Numbered from the stretch's first letter, positions 28,976 through 39,687 are shown. The stretch: 64,000 bases of DNA from Paenibacillus amylolyticus (GCF_003719335.1 NZ_RIAS01000006.1:1-64000); one strand, 5' to 3'. Numbers and translations: made by a program. Notes: generated by a model from the sequence alone, not told the origin.

Positions 28976-30514
28976 CTAAGGAATGTATAGAATCTGTCCT
29001 TCTTCAACAACCTGTTCAGTCAATCGATTATATAATTGAAGTTCTCTGGTGCTAAGCTGATACCTGTCTGCAATGGCATCGAGTGTTTCTTCGCGCTGTA
29101 CGATGCACAGTTTGACTTTTCGGAAAGGCGTCTGATCCACAATCGTACCCAGAAACAGATTTTTCCACTCCACATCTTCTGCCTGACGATCCTCTAACGG
29201 AACGACTCCATCTGAGATCTCCTCACTGCGCTCACCCTCAACTTCACGCACGGCCCGACCGGATGATAATAGGGAAGAAATGCCCACGCCTTCTTCTTCT
29301 CTTCGTGATGATTCTTTCTTGCTACCAAAAGCAACCTTAAGCTCCGGCTTGTCTTCCGCCTCAGCTATCGCTTCTGGGAGAGATTCCTCATTCTGTAACA
29401 GCGTGGCTTCCTCTGCCACTTCCAGTGAAGGCCGATCTTCTTCGGGCTGAGCCGTTTCAGATGCAGCAAATACATCTTGCCAGTTCTCAGTCTGCGGCTG
29501 TGCCGAAGCATTCGAAGTGAACTGTTCTCCTTGCGAACCACCTGACCGTGCTTCTTCAAAGTGCCATACCTCAGGCGTGTTCTCTTCTAGAGGTTTCCAT
29601 GTCGCTTCAGAACGCGCTTGCTCAGAAGCCTCTGAACTCCATGATCCTGAATTTTCGGATACACTATTTACCGAAGGTTCAGACCATGCAGAGGTTTCAT
29701 CCTCTATCGGAAGCAATGGCTCCGCTTCAGGATAAGAAGCTAATCTGTCAGCCGTTTCAGCCATGAATGACGAGATTGGAGAAGGGACTTCTTCCTGTGA
29801 GGGTAAAATCTCCTCATTCGAATCAGGCAATCTATTTTCATCCGATTCATTCGTTGAAGCAACATCAGATGTTAACGGCTCGGCGGATGATTGATTCCAG
29901 TAAGCTTGCGATAATTCTTCATATCCTGATTGCTGTTCCATTCTTGGAGACAAATCAGCAGATTCCGGAGAACCATATGCGACAAGCTCAGCCGCATTCA
30001 CCAGCTCTTGCTCTTCGTTACGCAACCCGGTTTGTTCCGACAGCTCGGACTGCTCGGTCTGACTCCATTCGTTCTCCCTGCTGTCAGGCTGAGCCTCGTG
30101 AGAATGAACAACCGTGAATTCATCTGCTGACCACACTTGTGGCTCTTCTACCGGGAAACCTTCAATCCCTCGTAGGGACAGTACACCTGTAATATTCAGA
30201 CTTCGGCTGGATAACAGGTCTACATCAAAATTTTCAATCTCAATTGAAATATCATCAATGGATCTAACCCGGTTTAATGGCACGGTAATTTCGACTGGAA
30301 TAAAATGCTTTAACTCCTCCGAATCCTCGCTCTCCCCCCGGTACGTTCCTGTAAGTAACAGATGCCCCCTCAAGGTGGCATGGTCGTCCTGTCCAATCAC
30401 CTGAATACGCGGATAGAGTTCAATTTCCTCCAATTCCTCAATGGCAGGCACTCCCTCAGACAAATGAACGCGCTCATAAATATCGAACCGCAAACCATAT
30501 GGTTGATTCAACAA
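28976..30514 (-). CDS. spoVID: Spore coat morphogenetic protein SpoVID
   Basis: 512 residues. The conserved N-terminal domain (about 1-140, starting NQPYGLRFDIYERV) is followed by a long Glu/Ser-rich acidic low-complexity region (about 145-440). A C-terminal LysM domain (about 467-512, VQREETLDAIADRY to QILYIP) ends the protein. SpoVID directs encasement of the spore by coat layers and binds SafA, also encoded in this window. The start is TTG at 30514 with AGGAGG 9 nt upstream. B. subtilis has ysxE next to it; here it is missing. Confidence 0.92.
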   Translation of the reverse strand: MLNQPYGLRFDIYERVHLSEGVPAIEELEEIELYPRIQVIGQDDHATLRGHLLLTGTYRGESEDSEELKHFIPVEITVPLNRVRSIDDISIEIENFDVDLLSSRSLNITGVLSLRGIEGFPVEEPQVWSADEFTVVHSHEAQPDSRENEWSQTEQSELSEQTGLRNEEQELVNAAELVAYGSPESADLSPRMEQQSGYEELSQAYWNQSSAEPLTSDVASTNESDENRLPDSNEEILPSQEEVPSPISSFMAETADRLASYPEAEPLLPIEDETSAWSEPSVNSVSENSGSWSSEASEQARSEATWKPLEENTPEVWHFEEARSGGSQGEQFTSNASAQPQTENWQDVFAASETAQPEEDRPSLEVAEEATLLQNEESLPEAIAEAEDKPELKVAFGSKKESSRREEEGVGISSLLSSGRAVREVEGERSEEISDGVVPLEDRQAEDVEWKNLFLGTIVDQTPFRKVKLCIVQREETLDAIADRYQLSTRELQLYNRLTEQVVEEGQILYIP

Positions 30515-30681
30515 AGGTGGCGTCCTCCTTTCGGCATATGTTCACCATGATCCTTCTCATGGGACTGATCCATGGTCCAATCCTTCGTTACCCATCTATA
30601 TGCCTGAACCGGGGTGGGCATGCCACCTTTGTTGAAAAAATCCGTTATGGTTACTGCATTTTTGGAGAGCCGAGGAAGCCG

Positions 30682-30722
30682 AAAACAAAAAAAACAGACC
30701 CACTAGATCTAGATCAGGTCTG
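30682..30722 (-). terminator. Terminator overlapping the pseudouridine synthase stop codon
   Basis: CAGACC and GGTCTG (30695-30700 and 30717-30722) with an AGATCTAGATC-rich loop are followed by eight T on the minus strand. The stop codon (30714-30716) falls within the hairpin. Confidence 0.8.
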
Positions 30723-31634
30723 TCCTTCTACGCTATGACTCTCCCTCGCTGCCAATTGTTCAAAATCCGCTGGCCACGGGTCTTGTACTTTAATTAAAAC
30801 TCCGGTTAAAGGATGGTTAAAGCTCAGCACTTCGCCATGCAATGCCTGCCTGCCAATGATGTCGGAGCGCCCCCCATACAATTTGTCACCAATCAGAGGA
30901 TGACCGGCATAGCTGAGGTGCACGCGAATCTGATGTGTACGCCCCGTTTCCAGCTTCAGACGTACGAGTGTTGCCCTGTCCCATACATGCACGATGTCGA
31001 CATGAGTAATCGCATCCTGCCCTCCTTCGGAGACACGTCTGCGTTGCTTGTGATGCCTGTCTTTACCGATCGGTGCATCAATCCTGCGGAGATCACTGGG
31101 TACTTGTCCGCCTGTGATGGCAACATACTGACGATCGATCGCTTTCCGGCGCATCGCTTCATCCAGTTTGGCGAGCGCAAAAGCATTTTTGGCATATATA
31201 ACAGGGCCGGTTGTATCTTCATCCAGACGATGAACATGACGCACACTGGTCTCGATCCCATTGATCTCATAATACGAAGCTACCGCATGATCCAGCGTAA
31301 TGACCTGTTCTTCACGGCCTCCATCCGGATGAAGCTTCATCCCAGCCGGTTTGTGCACGACGAGACAGAAATCATCCTCATACAGTACATCCAGATCAGC
31401 CCAGCGTGGCTCCACACCCAGCGGTTGCACAGCAAAAAGGGCCAGCCGAAGCCGGTCCCCTGCTAGCTGTACTCCCTGGGTTGCCTTGAGCTGGCGCAGC
31501 AGCTTCTCCGGGAACTCGAGTTCAGACAGGAGCCACTGTTCAGCAGCAGCTTGTCTGTCCTCTTTTCCAGTCACCGCCTTGCCTGGCATCAGCTCAAGCC
31601 ATTGACCGCGACGTTTCCAGCTTTTTATACTCAT
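30714..31634 (-). CDS. RluA/RluD family pseudouridine synthase
   Basis: 306 residues. An N-terminal S4-like region (about 1-85) precedes the catalytic domain with [12 protein letters not shown] and HRLDEDTTG, whose Asp is the nucleophile. The [20 protein letters not shown] motif follows. It isomerises uridine to pseudouridine in rRNA or tRNA; the exact target cannot be read from sequence. The ATG overlaps the hemL stop by 4 nt, so it is translated with the haem operon. Confidence 0.93.
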   Translation of the reverse strand: MSIKSWKRRGQWLELMPGKAVTGKEDRQAAAEQWLLSELEFPEKLLRQLKATQGVQLAGDRLRLALFAVQPLGVEPRWADLDVLYEDDFCLVVHKPAGMKLHPDGGREEQVITLDHAVASYYEINGIETSVRHVHRLDEDTTGPVIYAKNAFALAKLDEAMRRKAIDRQYVAITGGQVPSDLRRIDAPIGKDRHHKQRRRVSEGGQDAITHVDIVHVWDRATLVRLKLETGRTHQIRVHLSYAGHPLIGDKLYGGRSDIIGRQALHGEVLSFNHPLTGVLIKVQDPWPADFEQLAARESHSVEGQT

Positions 31635-32935
31635 AGCGACTGCAAAGCCTTACGGTTGGCCTCAATGGTATCCTCGATATCCTGCTCCGTATGCACACCG
31701 GACACAAACATCCCTTCATACTGGGACGGCGCCACGCTAACGCCTTGATCAATCATCGCTGCAAAATAACGGCGGAACTGATCCAAATTGCTTTCTTTGG
31801 CAATATCATAATTCGTTACCGGTACGGCACTGAAGAATGGGCACACCATTGAACCGACACGGTTAATCGTTACCGCCACACCTGCTTCTGCTGCATTTTT
31901 TTCGAATCCAGCCTGCAAACGTGCAGACAACATCTCTAGACGATCATAAACTTCCGGTGTCAAAAGTTTCAGTGTCGTGTAACCTGCGGCCATAGCCAGC
32001 GGATTACCACTTAGTGTACCAGCCTGATAGATTGGACCTGTCGGTGCAATCTGTTCCATAAGATCCCGGCGACCGCCATATGCTCCTACAGGAAGACCAC
32101 CGCCGATGACTTTACCCAGACACGTTAAATCCGGTGTAACGCCAAATCGACCTTGTGCACAGTGAAGTCCTACACGGAACCCCGTCATAACCTCATCAAA
32201 GATTAGCAGGCTTCCATACTCCGTGGTCACACTACGCAATCCTTCCAGAAAACCAGCAGCTGGAGGTACGACACCCATATTACCAGCAACCGGCTCCACG
32301 ATCACACCCGCAATTTCTTCTCCAAATCGTTCAAACGCAAGACGCACGGACTGCAAATCATTGTAAGGAACGGTGATGGTATTTAAAGCCACACCTTCAG
32401 GCACTCCAGGACTGTCCGGCAATCCCAGGGTGGCTACCCCTGATCCAGCTTTGATCAGTAAACTGTCTGCATGACCATGGTAGGAACCTTCAAATTTCAA
32501 AATCTTACTGCGTCCCGTAACCCCGCGCGCCAATCGAATGGCACTCATCGTTGCTTCCGTACCGGAATTCACCATGCGCACGATATCGATGGAAGGCACA
32601 CGCTCACACACCAGCTTCGCCATCTCTGTCTCAAGCAGGGTTGGCGCACCAAAGCTTGTGCCTTTAAGAGCTGTCTCCCGGAGTGCTTCCACAACTTCAG
32701 GATGAGCATGTCCCATAATTAGCGGTCCCCATGAACCTACGTAATCGATGAACACATTGCCATCAATATCGTAAATTTTGGAGCCCTCACCGCGCTGGGC
32801 ATAGATCGGCGTGAGTCCGACGGATTTGAACGCCCGAACCGGACTGTTCACCCCTCCAGGTATGTACTGCTTGGCTTCCTCAAATGCGCTGCGTGAGCGC
32901 TCATCCTTGCGACGATTGCCTTGTTGTGCAGTCAT
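31631..32935 (-). CDS. hemL: Glutamate-1-semialdehyde 2,1-aminomutase
   Basis: 434 residues from the ATG at 32935 with GGAGG 6 nt upstream; an in-frame ATG at 32941 lies within the ribosome site. It is a class III PLP aminotransferase that makes 5-aminolevulinate. The [10 protein letters not shown] and [11 protein letters not shown] motifs and the PLP lysine region [17 protein letters not shown] are present. It is last of the hem genes and sits downstream of an unusual nested inverted repeat. Confidence 0.97.
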   Translation of the reverse strand: MTAQQGNRRKDERSRSAFEEAKQYIPGGVNSPVRAFKSVGLTPIYAQRGEGSKIYDIDGNVFIDYVGSWGPLIMGHAHPEVVEALRETALKGTSFGAPTLLETEMAKLVCERVPSIDIVRMVNSGTEATMSAIRLARGVTGRSKILKFEGSYHGHADSLLIKAGSGVATLGLPDSPGVPEGVALNTITVPYNDLQSVRLAFERFGEEIAGVIVEPVAGNMGVVPPAAGFLEGLRSVTTEYGSLLIFDEVMTGFRVGLHCAQGRFGVTPDLTCLGKVIGGGLPVGAYGGRRDLMEQIAPTGPIYQAGTLSGNPLAMAAGYTTLKLLTPEVYDRLEMLSARLQAGFEKNAAEAGVAVTINRVGSMVCPFFSAVPVTNYDIAKESNLDQFRRYFAAMIDQGVSVAPSQYEGMFVSGVHTEQDIEDTIEANRKALQSL

Positions 32936-32955
32936 GAACATCCTCCTTAAAGTAA

Positions 32956-33127
32956 AGGCCTTGCTTGCAGAGAGAGCAATGCAATTAATGACTAGATAAG
33001 TTGAACTAAAGATGTTTACACGGACACTCCGAATTTCCAGTTTTTTTCTGTCCTCTCCGTTTCAGTGTAAACTGAGCCGTTCAACTTATATAGTCTGCTG
33101 CATCTGTCTCTTAAAAAAGCAAGGCCT
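32956..33127. repeat. 172-bp nested inverted repeat between hemB and hemL
   Basis: Successive arms pair in order. The termini are AGGCCTTGCTT (32956-32966) with AAGCAAGGCCT (33117-33127). Next, 17 nt at 32990-33006 pair with 33079-33095 at 16 of 17 positions. GTTTACAC (33014-33021) then pairs with GTGTAAAC (33065-33072), and GGACA pairs with TGTCC inside. The element ends about 10 bp before the hemL ribosome site. It may be a miniature inverted-repeat element or a folded mRNA leader; no coding frame is seen. Confidence 0.75.
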
Positions 33128-33185
33128 ATGGGTTTTATTTGTATAAATACAAACGATTTATAGTTACTCGTTGGTAGTCATTGGT

Positions 33186-34187
33186 TTACTTTTCAGCCAG
33201 CCACCTTGATGCATCTTTAGCGTAATACGTAATAATCATATCTGCTCCAGCACGTTTCATGCTAAGTAAGATCTCCATGGCTACTTTTTTCTCATCAATC
33301 CATCCTTGAATTGCCGCTGCCTTTACCATTGCATACTCCCCGCTTACATTGTAAGCCACGAGCGGAAGATCAAACTGATCCTTGATGGTACGCATAATAT
33401 CGAGATAGGATAGCGATGGTTTCACCATCAGCATGTCCGCCCCCTCCAGCACATCCGTCTCCGCTTCGCGCAACGCTTCTCGAGCATTCGCCGGGTCCAT
33501 CTGATAGGATTTCCGGTCACCGAATTGCGGTGTGGAATCTGCTGCTTCACGGAATGGGCCATAGAATGCTGAAGCGTATTTGACGGAATAAGACATAATC
33601 GGAATATGATTAAATCCATTCTCATCCAACCCCGCACGAATGGCCTGTACAAATCCATCCATCATATTTGAAGGTGCGATAATATCTGCGCCTGCCTTGG
33701 CTTGCGATACTGCCGTTTTCACAAGCAGCTCCAAGGACTCGTCATTCAGAACATCGCCGCAGATATGTCCATCAATCTCCGTAGTATGAACCACGCCGCA
33801 GTGACCATGATCGGTGAATTCACATAGACAAGTGTCTGCAATCACCAGCAATTCGGGATACCAGGATTTGATCAATCTCGTTGCTTCCTGCACAATGCCA
33901 TCCTCTGCAAAACCGGATGAACCCACACTGTCTTTTGTTTCCGGAATCCCGAACAGCAGTACAGCCGGAATGCCAAGCTCTGCAATTTCTTTGACTTCTT
34001 CCCGCAGACGGTCAAGGGAGAAACGAAATACACCCGGCATTGATTTAATCTCGGACTTTACATTTTCACCGTATGTGACATAGATCGGTTGAATAAAATC
34101 ATCCACAGTCAAGTGTGTCTCTCTCACCATGTTGCGAATGCCTGTCGATTGACGTAAACGGCGATGACGTACGATTGGAAAACCCAT
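33186..34187 (-). CDS. hemB: Delta-aminolevulinic acid dehydratase
   Basis: 333 residues. It joins two 5-aminolevulinates to porphobilinogen. The Schiff-base lysine lies in [11 protein letters not shown], with [14 protein letters not shown] and [11 protein letters not shown] as further family motifs. The cysteine-containing [15 protein letters not shown] segment indicates a zinc-dependent form. AGGAGG lies 10 nt before the ATG. Confidence 0.98.
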   Translation of the reverse strand: MGFPIVRHRRLRQSTGIRNMVRETHLTVDDFIQPIYVTYGENVKSEIKSMPGVFRFSLDRLREEVKEIAELGIPAVLLFGIPETKDSVGSSGFAEDGIVQEATRLIKSWYPELLVIADTCLCEFTDHGHCGVVHTTEIDGHICGDVLNDESLELLVKTAVSQAKAGADIIAPSNMMDGFVQAIRAGLDENGFNHIPIMSYSVKYASAFYGPFREAADSTPQFGDRKSYQMDPANAREALREAETDVLEGADMLMVKPSLSYLDIMRTIKDQFDLPLVAYNVSGEYAMVKAAAIQGWIDEKKVAMEILLSMKRAGADMIITYYAKDASRWLAEK

Positions 34188-34218
34188 CTACCCTATACCT
34201 CCTAAAATTTCATTTTGT

Positions 34219-34261
34219 AAAAAGGGAAGCGCGCTGGTTCTTCTCGAATTCAGCACGCTTC
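34219..34261 (-). terminator. Hairpin between hemD and hemB, possible attenuator
   Basis: GAAGCGTGCTG and CAGCGCGCTTC (minus strand) form an 11-bp stem with a 14-nt loop, followed by CCCTTTTTAC. It resembles a weak intrinsic terminator inside the hem operon. Confidence 0.5.
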
Positions 34262-34287
34262 ACATATTCAGCCGCAGCTAATCCACC

Positions 34288-35847
34288 TTAATTGTTGACA
34301 GCACTGACACTGCCAGCACGTTTCCACTCACACAAAACATCGATCAGGCTAGTCATTGTGGCTTCCTTCGCCATCAAAGTGACCTCCAGCCCGGCAGCCT
34401 CTGCAGTCTTGGCAGTAACCGGACCAATACACGCAACCTCTACTCCCTTCAGCAACGGCAACGGATCTTCCACACCCATTCGTTTCAGCATCTTCATGAA
34501 GTTCTTCACAGTAGATGAGCTGGTAAAGGTCACCGCATGAATACCGCCCTCTTCAAGCAGTTTGAGTAATTCGTCATCGTCCTCCCCTGCAAGAATGGTG
34601 TCATAGATGATCGCCTCGGTAACGTGCAGTCCTCGTTCTCTCAATTGCTCCGGCAACCACGACCGTGCGAGGTCCCCGTGTGGAATCAGCACGTTCTGGC
34701 CTGCCTTCAACTCACTTTCAAACGCTTCAAGCATGCCTTCCGCTTGAAAGGGCCCTTTGACAACTTCAGGTGCAATACCGTGCTTGCGCAGCGCTTCTGC
34801 CGTAGATGGTCCTACTGCCGCAATTCTTGCACGATGAAGCGAGCGAATGTCCTTGCCTTCGTTTTCCAAATGACGGAAGAAAAACTCCACGCCATTGACA
34901 CTTGTGAAAAAGACCCAATCAAACGTATTTAACGCATGCAGTGCATCTTTGACACTTTGTTTGGAAGATTCGCAGGATGGCATAACCGTCTCTATGACCG
35001 GGAACTCATAGGGTTCACCACCGAGTTCTTCAATGCGATTCACCAGTTCACTCGCCTGACTACGGGCACGGGTAACCAGAATTCGTTTGCCAAACAGCGG
35101 CAGCACCTCTGCCCATTTCAATTGCTCCCGCTGGTTGACCACATCTCCAACGACGATGACGGCTGGTGGCTGAAAATTCGCCGCAATGACTTTGGCTTCG
35201 ATATCCTCCAGCGTTCCCGTGATGGTATCCTGTTCCGCCCGAGTTCCCCAACGTACAAGTGCTACCGGTGTACTAGCAGGACGGCCATGACGAATGAGTT
35301 GTTCACTGATATAACCAATCTTGGCAACACCCATCATAAACACCAGTGTGCCCGTAGCGTTCGTTACTTTATCCCATTGAATACTGCGGTCCAGCTTGTC
35401 CGGGCTTTCGTGTCCGGTAATGATTGAGATGGAAGAAGCATAATCCCGATGTGTCACCGGAATCCCCGCATAAGCAGGCACGCTGATTGCTGCGGTTACA
35501 CCAGGTACAATCTCAAACGGAATGCCGTTTTTGTGCAGCAACTCTGCTTCTTCTCCTACCCGTCCGAATATGGTCGGATCTCCGCCTTTCAAACGCACAA
35601 CCACTTTGCCTTCAAGCGCCAGATCCACAAGTAGCTGGTTAATCTCTTCCTGCTTCATCGTATGTCGATCCGGTCGTTTCCCTACATAAATTTTGACTGC
35701 ACCGGGTTTCATCAGTTTCAACAATCGTGGACTCGCGAGTCGATCATAAACCACGGCGTCAGCCTTGCCTATGCTCTCCCAACCTTTTACCGTAATCAGC
35801 CTTGCATCCCCAGGACCCGCACCTACCAAAAAGACTTTCCCCGCCAT
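34288..35847 (-). CDS. cobA-hemD: Uroporphyrinogen-III C-methyltransferase / uroporphyrinogen-III synthase fusion
   Basis: 519 residues from the ATG at 35847; the frame is open 16 codons earlier inside hemC. Residues 1-250 are a CobA/SUMT domain with VGAGPGDARLIT, VVRLKGGDPTIFGR and the GIPVTHR region, methylating uroporphyrinogen III to precorrin-2 for siroheme. Residues 265-519 are HemD, closing hydroxymethylbilane to uroporphyrinogen III (ILVTRARSQASELV, FTSVNGVEFFF). One polypeptide thus makes and consumes the same branch-point intermediate. B. subtilis HemD lacks the CobA part. The start lies 4 bp after hemC. Confidence 0.96.
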   Translation of the reverse strand: MAGKVFLVGAGPGDARLITVKGWESIGKADAVVYDRLASPRLLKLMKPGAVKIYVGKRPDRHTMKQEEINQLLVDLALEGKVVVRLKGGDPTIFGRVGEEAELLHKNGIPFEIVPGVTAAISVPAYAGIPVTHRDYASSISIITGHESPDKLDRSIQWDKVTNATGTLVFMMGVAKIGYISEQLIRHGRPASTPVALVRWGTRAEQDTITGTLEDIEAKVIAANFQPPAVIVVGDVVNQREQLKWAEVLPLFGKRILVTRARSQASELVNRIEELGGEPYEFPVIETVMPSCESSKQSVKDALHALNTFDWVFFTSVNGVEFFFRHLENEGKDIRSLHRARIAAVGPSTAEALRKHGIAPEVVKGPFQAEGMLEAFESELKAGQNVLIPHGDLARSWLPEQLRERGLHVTEAIIYDTILAGEDDDELLKLLEEGGIHAVTFTSSSTVKNFMKMLKRMGVEDPLPLLKGVEVACIGPVTAKTAEAAGLEVTLMAKEATMTSLIDVLCEWKRAGSVSAVNN

Positions 35848-35851
35848 GCCT

Positions 35852-36802
35852 TCATCCCCTAACTTCTGCCAGTATCTGTTCAGCCCCGCGATCAATTAAT
35901 CTCCAAGCCACTTCTTCTCCCAGGCGAACCGGATCTTTACCGCTCAATGTTTCCTTCAAAATCAGTCTGCCATCCGGCATCCCAACCATTCCCGTTAATT
36001 GTAACTTGTTTTCACTGTTCAGGGAATCATCTTCCGGCAACCACACCGCATGTGCGCCAATAGGCACCTGACACCCTCCGTTTAACACACTCAGGAAACG
36101 ACGCTCTGCCATGACCGGCGCAGCTGTTGCTGGATCGTTATAGAGGGTGAGCAAATGTAGTAGCTCCTCGTCATCCTCACGGCACTCAATGCCAAGAGCG
36201 CCTTGGCCCACAGCCGGAAGGCAGGCTTCCTCAGACAAATATTCGGTAATCCGATCCTCCCAGCCCATCCGATACAAGCCTGCCGCTGCCAAAATAATGG
36301 CGTCCAGTCCTTCGGTTTCGAGCTTTCGCAGACGTGAGTCGATATTGCCACGAATAGATTCCAGCTGAAGATCAGGTCGGTACGACTTCAACTGGCTTGA
36401 TCTACGAAGACTGCTTGTTCCAACCCGTGCACCCTCTGGCAGTTGATCCAGCGTAAGCCCGCCGCGAGAGACTAACGCATCCCGAGGATCGGCTCGACGG
36501 GGAACTGCACCGTTAACAAGCCCTTCAGGAAGCTCGGAAGGCATGTCCTTCATACTGTGCACAGCCATATCAATAGTGCGATCGAGCATCGCCTGTTCAA
36601 TCTCTTTAACAAACAAGCCTTTACCACCCACTTTGGATAAGGTTACATCCAGAATGAGATCTCCCTTTGTCACGATCTTATGTACCTCAAAGTCAAAAGC
36701 TAAACCTTCACGATCACAAATATTGCGTAAATCCTGAATCACATATCCGGTCTGGGTTAACGCCAGAGCACTTTGTCTGCTGCCCACTTTAATTGTACGC
36801 AT
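35852..36802 (-). CDS. hemC: Porphobilinogen deaminase (hydroxymethylbilane synthase)
   Basis: 316 residues. It polymerises four porphobilinogens on a dipyrromethane cofactor bound to Cys244 in [22 protein letters not shown] and VHSMKDMP are the usual family motifs. It lies 2 bp after the SirC-like gene. Confidence 0.98.
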   Translation of the reverse strand: MRTIKVGSRQSALALTQTGYVIQDLRNICDREGLAFDFEVHKIVTKGDLILDVTLSKVGGKGLFVKEIEQAMLDRTIDMAVHSMKDMPSELPEGLVNGAVPRRADPRDALVSRGGLTLDQLPEGARVGTSSLRRSSQLKSYRPDLQLESIRGNIDSRLRKLETEGLDAIILAAAGLYRMGWEDRITEYLSEEACLPAVGQGALGIECREDDEELLHLLTLYNDPATAAPVMAERRFLSVLNGGCQVPIGAHAVWLPEDDSLNSENKLQLTGMVGMPDGRLILKETLSGKDPVRLGEEVAWRLIDRGAEQILAEVRG

Positions 36803-36804
36803 AT

Positions 36805-37455
36805 CTACATTTCCTCCTGATTACGGGATATCCAGTTCCCGATTTTTTCTTCGCTCCACCACTGAAACTGACCCGTGCGTATCGTATCCAAAATGTCCAT
36901 TTCCGTTAAACGGCGCAGTAGCGTACTTCTTACAGTTGGAGGCAATCCGCGAGATTTGATTTCCATTCTCATCTGATGCAAAAAATCAAGATACGTCTCG
37001 TATTCATCTCCAAACTGTTGTTCAAGCAAAGCACGAATCTCGGCCGCCGCCGCAGGTCCTGCACCGGCCGTCGAGATGGCAATGCTTAACCGCCCTCGTC
37101 TGACCACACTCGGGGTAATAAAACTGCTATTACCGGAAGACATCGCATCGTTAACCAGTATTGCCCCAGCTTCGGCTTCTTGGACTACGGCATGGTTAAC
37201 ATGCAGATCGTCTGTTGCTGCATATACGAGAAAGGCCCCCCGCAAATCTCCATTGCGGTAGGACCGGGCTATCCACTCGATTCGGGATTCCTGATGCAAT
37301 TGTTCGAGAGTGGGCGTAAGCAGAGGGCTGACGACCGTAATTCGGGCCTCAGTCTGCAACAATCCTCTTACTTTACGCTCAGCAACACGTCCTCCACCGA
37401 TCACGAGCACAGATTTGTCTGAAGTATTTACATAAATCGGCGTGTAATGTTCCAT
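36805..37455 (-). CDS. Precorrin-2 dehydrogenase / sirohydrochlorin ferrochelatase-like protein
   Basis: 216 residues from the ATG at 37455 preceded by GTGAGGG. An N-terminal NAD-binding domain has [26 protein letters not shown], and the central [25 protein letters not shown] segment is shared with Met8, CysG-N and SirC. It oxidises precorrin-2 to sirohydrochlorin, and perhaps inserts iron. With the CobA domain of the neighbouring fusion it completes a route to siroheme inside the haem operon. Whether chelation is also carried out is not clear from the sequence. Confidence 0.9.
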   Translation of the reverse strand: MEHYTPIYVNTSDKSVLVIGGGRVAERKVRGLLQTEARITVVSPLLTPTLEQLHQESRIEWIARSYRNGDLRGAFLVYAATDDLHVNHAVVQEAEAGAILVNDAMSSGNSSFITPSVVRRGRLSIAISTAGAGPAAAAEIRALLEQQFGDEYETYLDFLHQMRMEIKSRGLPPTVRSTLLRRLTEMDILDTIRTGQFQWWSEEKIGNWISRNQEEM

Positions 37456-37459
37456 ACCC

Positions 37460-38296
37460 TCACTCTCCCGTCCAGCGATGAAACGCTGAATACGCATTGG
37501 ATAAAAAGCTGATGATGACAAGCGCATATCCAATCAATGTCCATCTGGACATGATCATCATCGAAAATTGCTTTCTTCTCTTGACTACGAAATAACCAAC
37601 ATAAATGGCAATCGCGAGACCCGTTGCAATCACCTTCAGATCGAGCAACAGATGCCACCGTCGTTCCGCAACGATGGACAACACAGCCAGCACAACCGAT
37701 ACTCCCAGAAGCGGAGTACCAATCAATGTGGCACCATCCATATATTTTCCAATGACCTCCAGGCTAGGCAAACGCCGTACCGTATCATTCCATTTTTTGT
37801 TTTTCAACTTATGATGTAAGAACAGGTACAACAGCGCAAACACCGAAGCAACCGTTAAAGCTGCAAAGCCCAGATTAGCCAGTGTAATGTGCATAATTAA
37901 CAAACCGTGAACCGTCTGCCAGTTGTGCAATGAGATTTCGCCCGCTGTAAACCATAACCGGTTCAGAACCGTTACCGAGAATCCAACGATGTTGAGTAGC
38001 AGGATAACAAACTCCGAGCGTTGAACCCGGGTCATAATCAATGACATCAGCACAATGCTGAAAGAAAAAATAAACAAAAAATCAAATGTAGTATAGATCG
38101 GGAAGTGACCTTCAGCCCACATTCGCATGATAACATGGGTCACTTGCAATCCCCAAACAACAACAAGAAACCCTGTGCCTGTCCGCTTCGCCCCCGCATT
38201 GCGTCGAATGCAGTCCGAGAAATAGAACAGTAGGCTCAGGGCATACATATAAATTAAAGCTTCATAGACTTGTTCAGCAAGGGTCAAGTTGCCCAC
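37460..38296 (-). CDS. hemX: HemX/CcsA-like membrane protein
   Basis: 278 residues with about eight membrane segments. The CcsA-type WxxxG and histidine region (HNWQTVHGLLIMHITLANLGF) suggests cytochrome c assembly ancestry. In B. subtilis HemX follows hemA and lowers GluTR levels. The start is weak: GTG 38296, 5 bp after hemA, without a clear ribosome site. Confidence 0.9.
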   Translation of the reverse strand: MGNLTLAEQVYEALIYMYALSLLFYFSDCIRRNAGAKRTGTGFLVVVWGLQVTHVIMRMWAEGHFPIYTTFDFLFIFSFSIVLMSLIMTRVQRSEFVILLLNIVGFSVTVLNRLWFTAGEISLHNWQTVHGLLIMHITLANLGFAALTVASVFALLYLFLHHKLKNKKWNDTVRRLPSLEVIGKYMDGATLIGTPLLGVSVVLAVLSIVAERRWHLLLDLKVIATGLAIAIYVGYFVVKRRKQFSMMIMSRWTLIGYALVIISFLSNAYSAFHRWTGE

Positions 38297-38301
38297 CTGC
38301 C

Positions 38302-39687
38302 TTATACGCCTGCCGGGACATAAGCCGGCACGGGGTCTTGCCGGTTTTCGTTAAGGTGAATCGCTGGTTTGCCCAGAGCTGTTGCATCACTCTGATTCAC
38401 TTTTTCTGCAGCCATTTCCACTGCATCCTCCAGCGCGAAAATCTGCGTAAACATGCGCAGTGCTTCATCACCTTGCTTCGTACCTGCCATTTCCTTGATC
38501 CGATTGATCGGATCGGTTGTCATTTGGTTGACAATGCTTTTGGTCAACCGACGAATGACTTTACGCTGATGCTCATCCAGCTCTGGAAGCTTGTTGAACA
38601 GGCTATCCATCGTCTCTTCATGAATGGATACGCCTTTCTCCTGCAATGCCCGAATAACTGGGCGTACGCCGAGTGTTCTGAGCCACTGGTAATAATCTTC
38701 CATCTCCAGCTCAATCATTCTCTCAATCTTCGCAGCTTCCACCTTACGCATCTCCAGATTGCTCTCCACAATACCCTCCAGATCATCGATATCGTAGAGG
38801 AATACGTTGGAGATCTCGCCAATTGCCGGATCAATATCGCGTGGTACGGCAATATCAATCAGGAACAGCGGGCGTGCTTGCCGGCGCTTCATGCTTTCCC
38901 GAACAATACCTGCATCGAGAATATAACGTTCTGCTCCTGTAGAGCTGATGACGATGTCTACTTCACCCAGTCTCGTAATGGCCTGATCCATCGTACACGG
39001 CGTTCCCCGGAATTTGCTGGCAAGCTCCTCGGCTCTGGCGAGCGTCCGGTTGGCCACAATAACTTCAGATGCACCGTTGGCATACAGATGTTTAACCGTA
39101 AGCTCACTCATTTTGCCGGCACCCAAAATTAGCACCTTCTTGTCTGTGAACATACCAAAAATCCGCTTGCCCAGTTCTACCGCAGCATAGCTGACCGAAA
39201 CGGCACTCTCCCCAATGGAAGTTTCCGAATGTGCCCTCTTGCCCAAGGTAACTGCCTGTTTAAACAATTTGTTAAACCAAGTTCCGGTTGCTTTCTCTTC
39301 CTGTGCTTTAAAAAAAGCCTGTTTCACTTGGCCGAGAATCTGAGTCTCTCCAATGACCATCGAATCCAGTCCGCAAATGACCCGGAACAGATGGCGCATG
39401 GCTTGATCATCCTCGTATATATATAAGTGTTGCGTAAATTCTTCCCGCGGAACGTTAAACCACTGCTCCATAAAAGTTCGAATAAAATAACCGCACATGT
39501 GAAGACGGTCGACCACAACGTACAATTCCGTACGATTACAAGTGGCTACGATTACACCTTCCAATACACTCTTGGTCAGCTTGAGCTGCTGCAGCGCTTC
39601 AGACAAGTCCTTTTCTGCAAATGTGAATCGTTCTCTGACCTCTACAGGCGCCGTGCGATAATTCAAACCAACAACAACGATGTGCAT
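38302..39687 (-). CDS. hemA: Glutamyl-tRNA reductase
   Basis: 461 residues. It reduces Glu-tRNA to glutamate-1-semialdehyde, the first committed step of tetrapyrrole synthesis here. Catalytic Cys50 lies in ATCNRTELY, the NADPH-binding motif is LILGAGKMSELTVKHL, and the C-terminal dimerisation helix is long. It is the first gene of the hem operon. Confidence 0.98.
   Translation of the reverse strand: MHIVVVGLNYRTAPVEVRERFTFAEKDLSEALQQLKLTKSVLEGVIVATCNRTELYVVVDRLHMCGYFIRTFMEQWFNVPREEFTQHLYIYEDDQAMRHLFRVICGLDSMVIGETQILGQVKQAFFKAQEEKATGTWFNKLFKQAVTLGKRAHSETSIGESAVSVSYAAVELGKRIFGMFTDKKVLILGAGKMSELTVKHLYANGASEVIVANRTLARAEELASKFRGTPCTMDQAITRLGEVDIVISSTGAERYILDAGIVRESMKRRQARPLFLIDIAVPRDIDPAIGEISNVFLYDIDDLEGIVESNLEMRKVEAAKIERMIELEMEDYYQWLRTLGVRPVIRALQEKGVSIHEETMDSLFNKLPELDEHQRKVIRRLTKSIVNQMTTDPINRIKEMAGTKQGDEALRMFTQIFALEDAVEMAAEKVNQSDATALGKPAIHLNENRQDPVPAYVPAGV

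Noticed and set aside
30515..30680. Sigma-E promoter for spoVID
   Set aside because: A CATATAGAT sequence is present, but no acceptable -35 lies 13-15 bp upstream.
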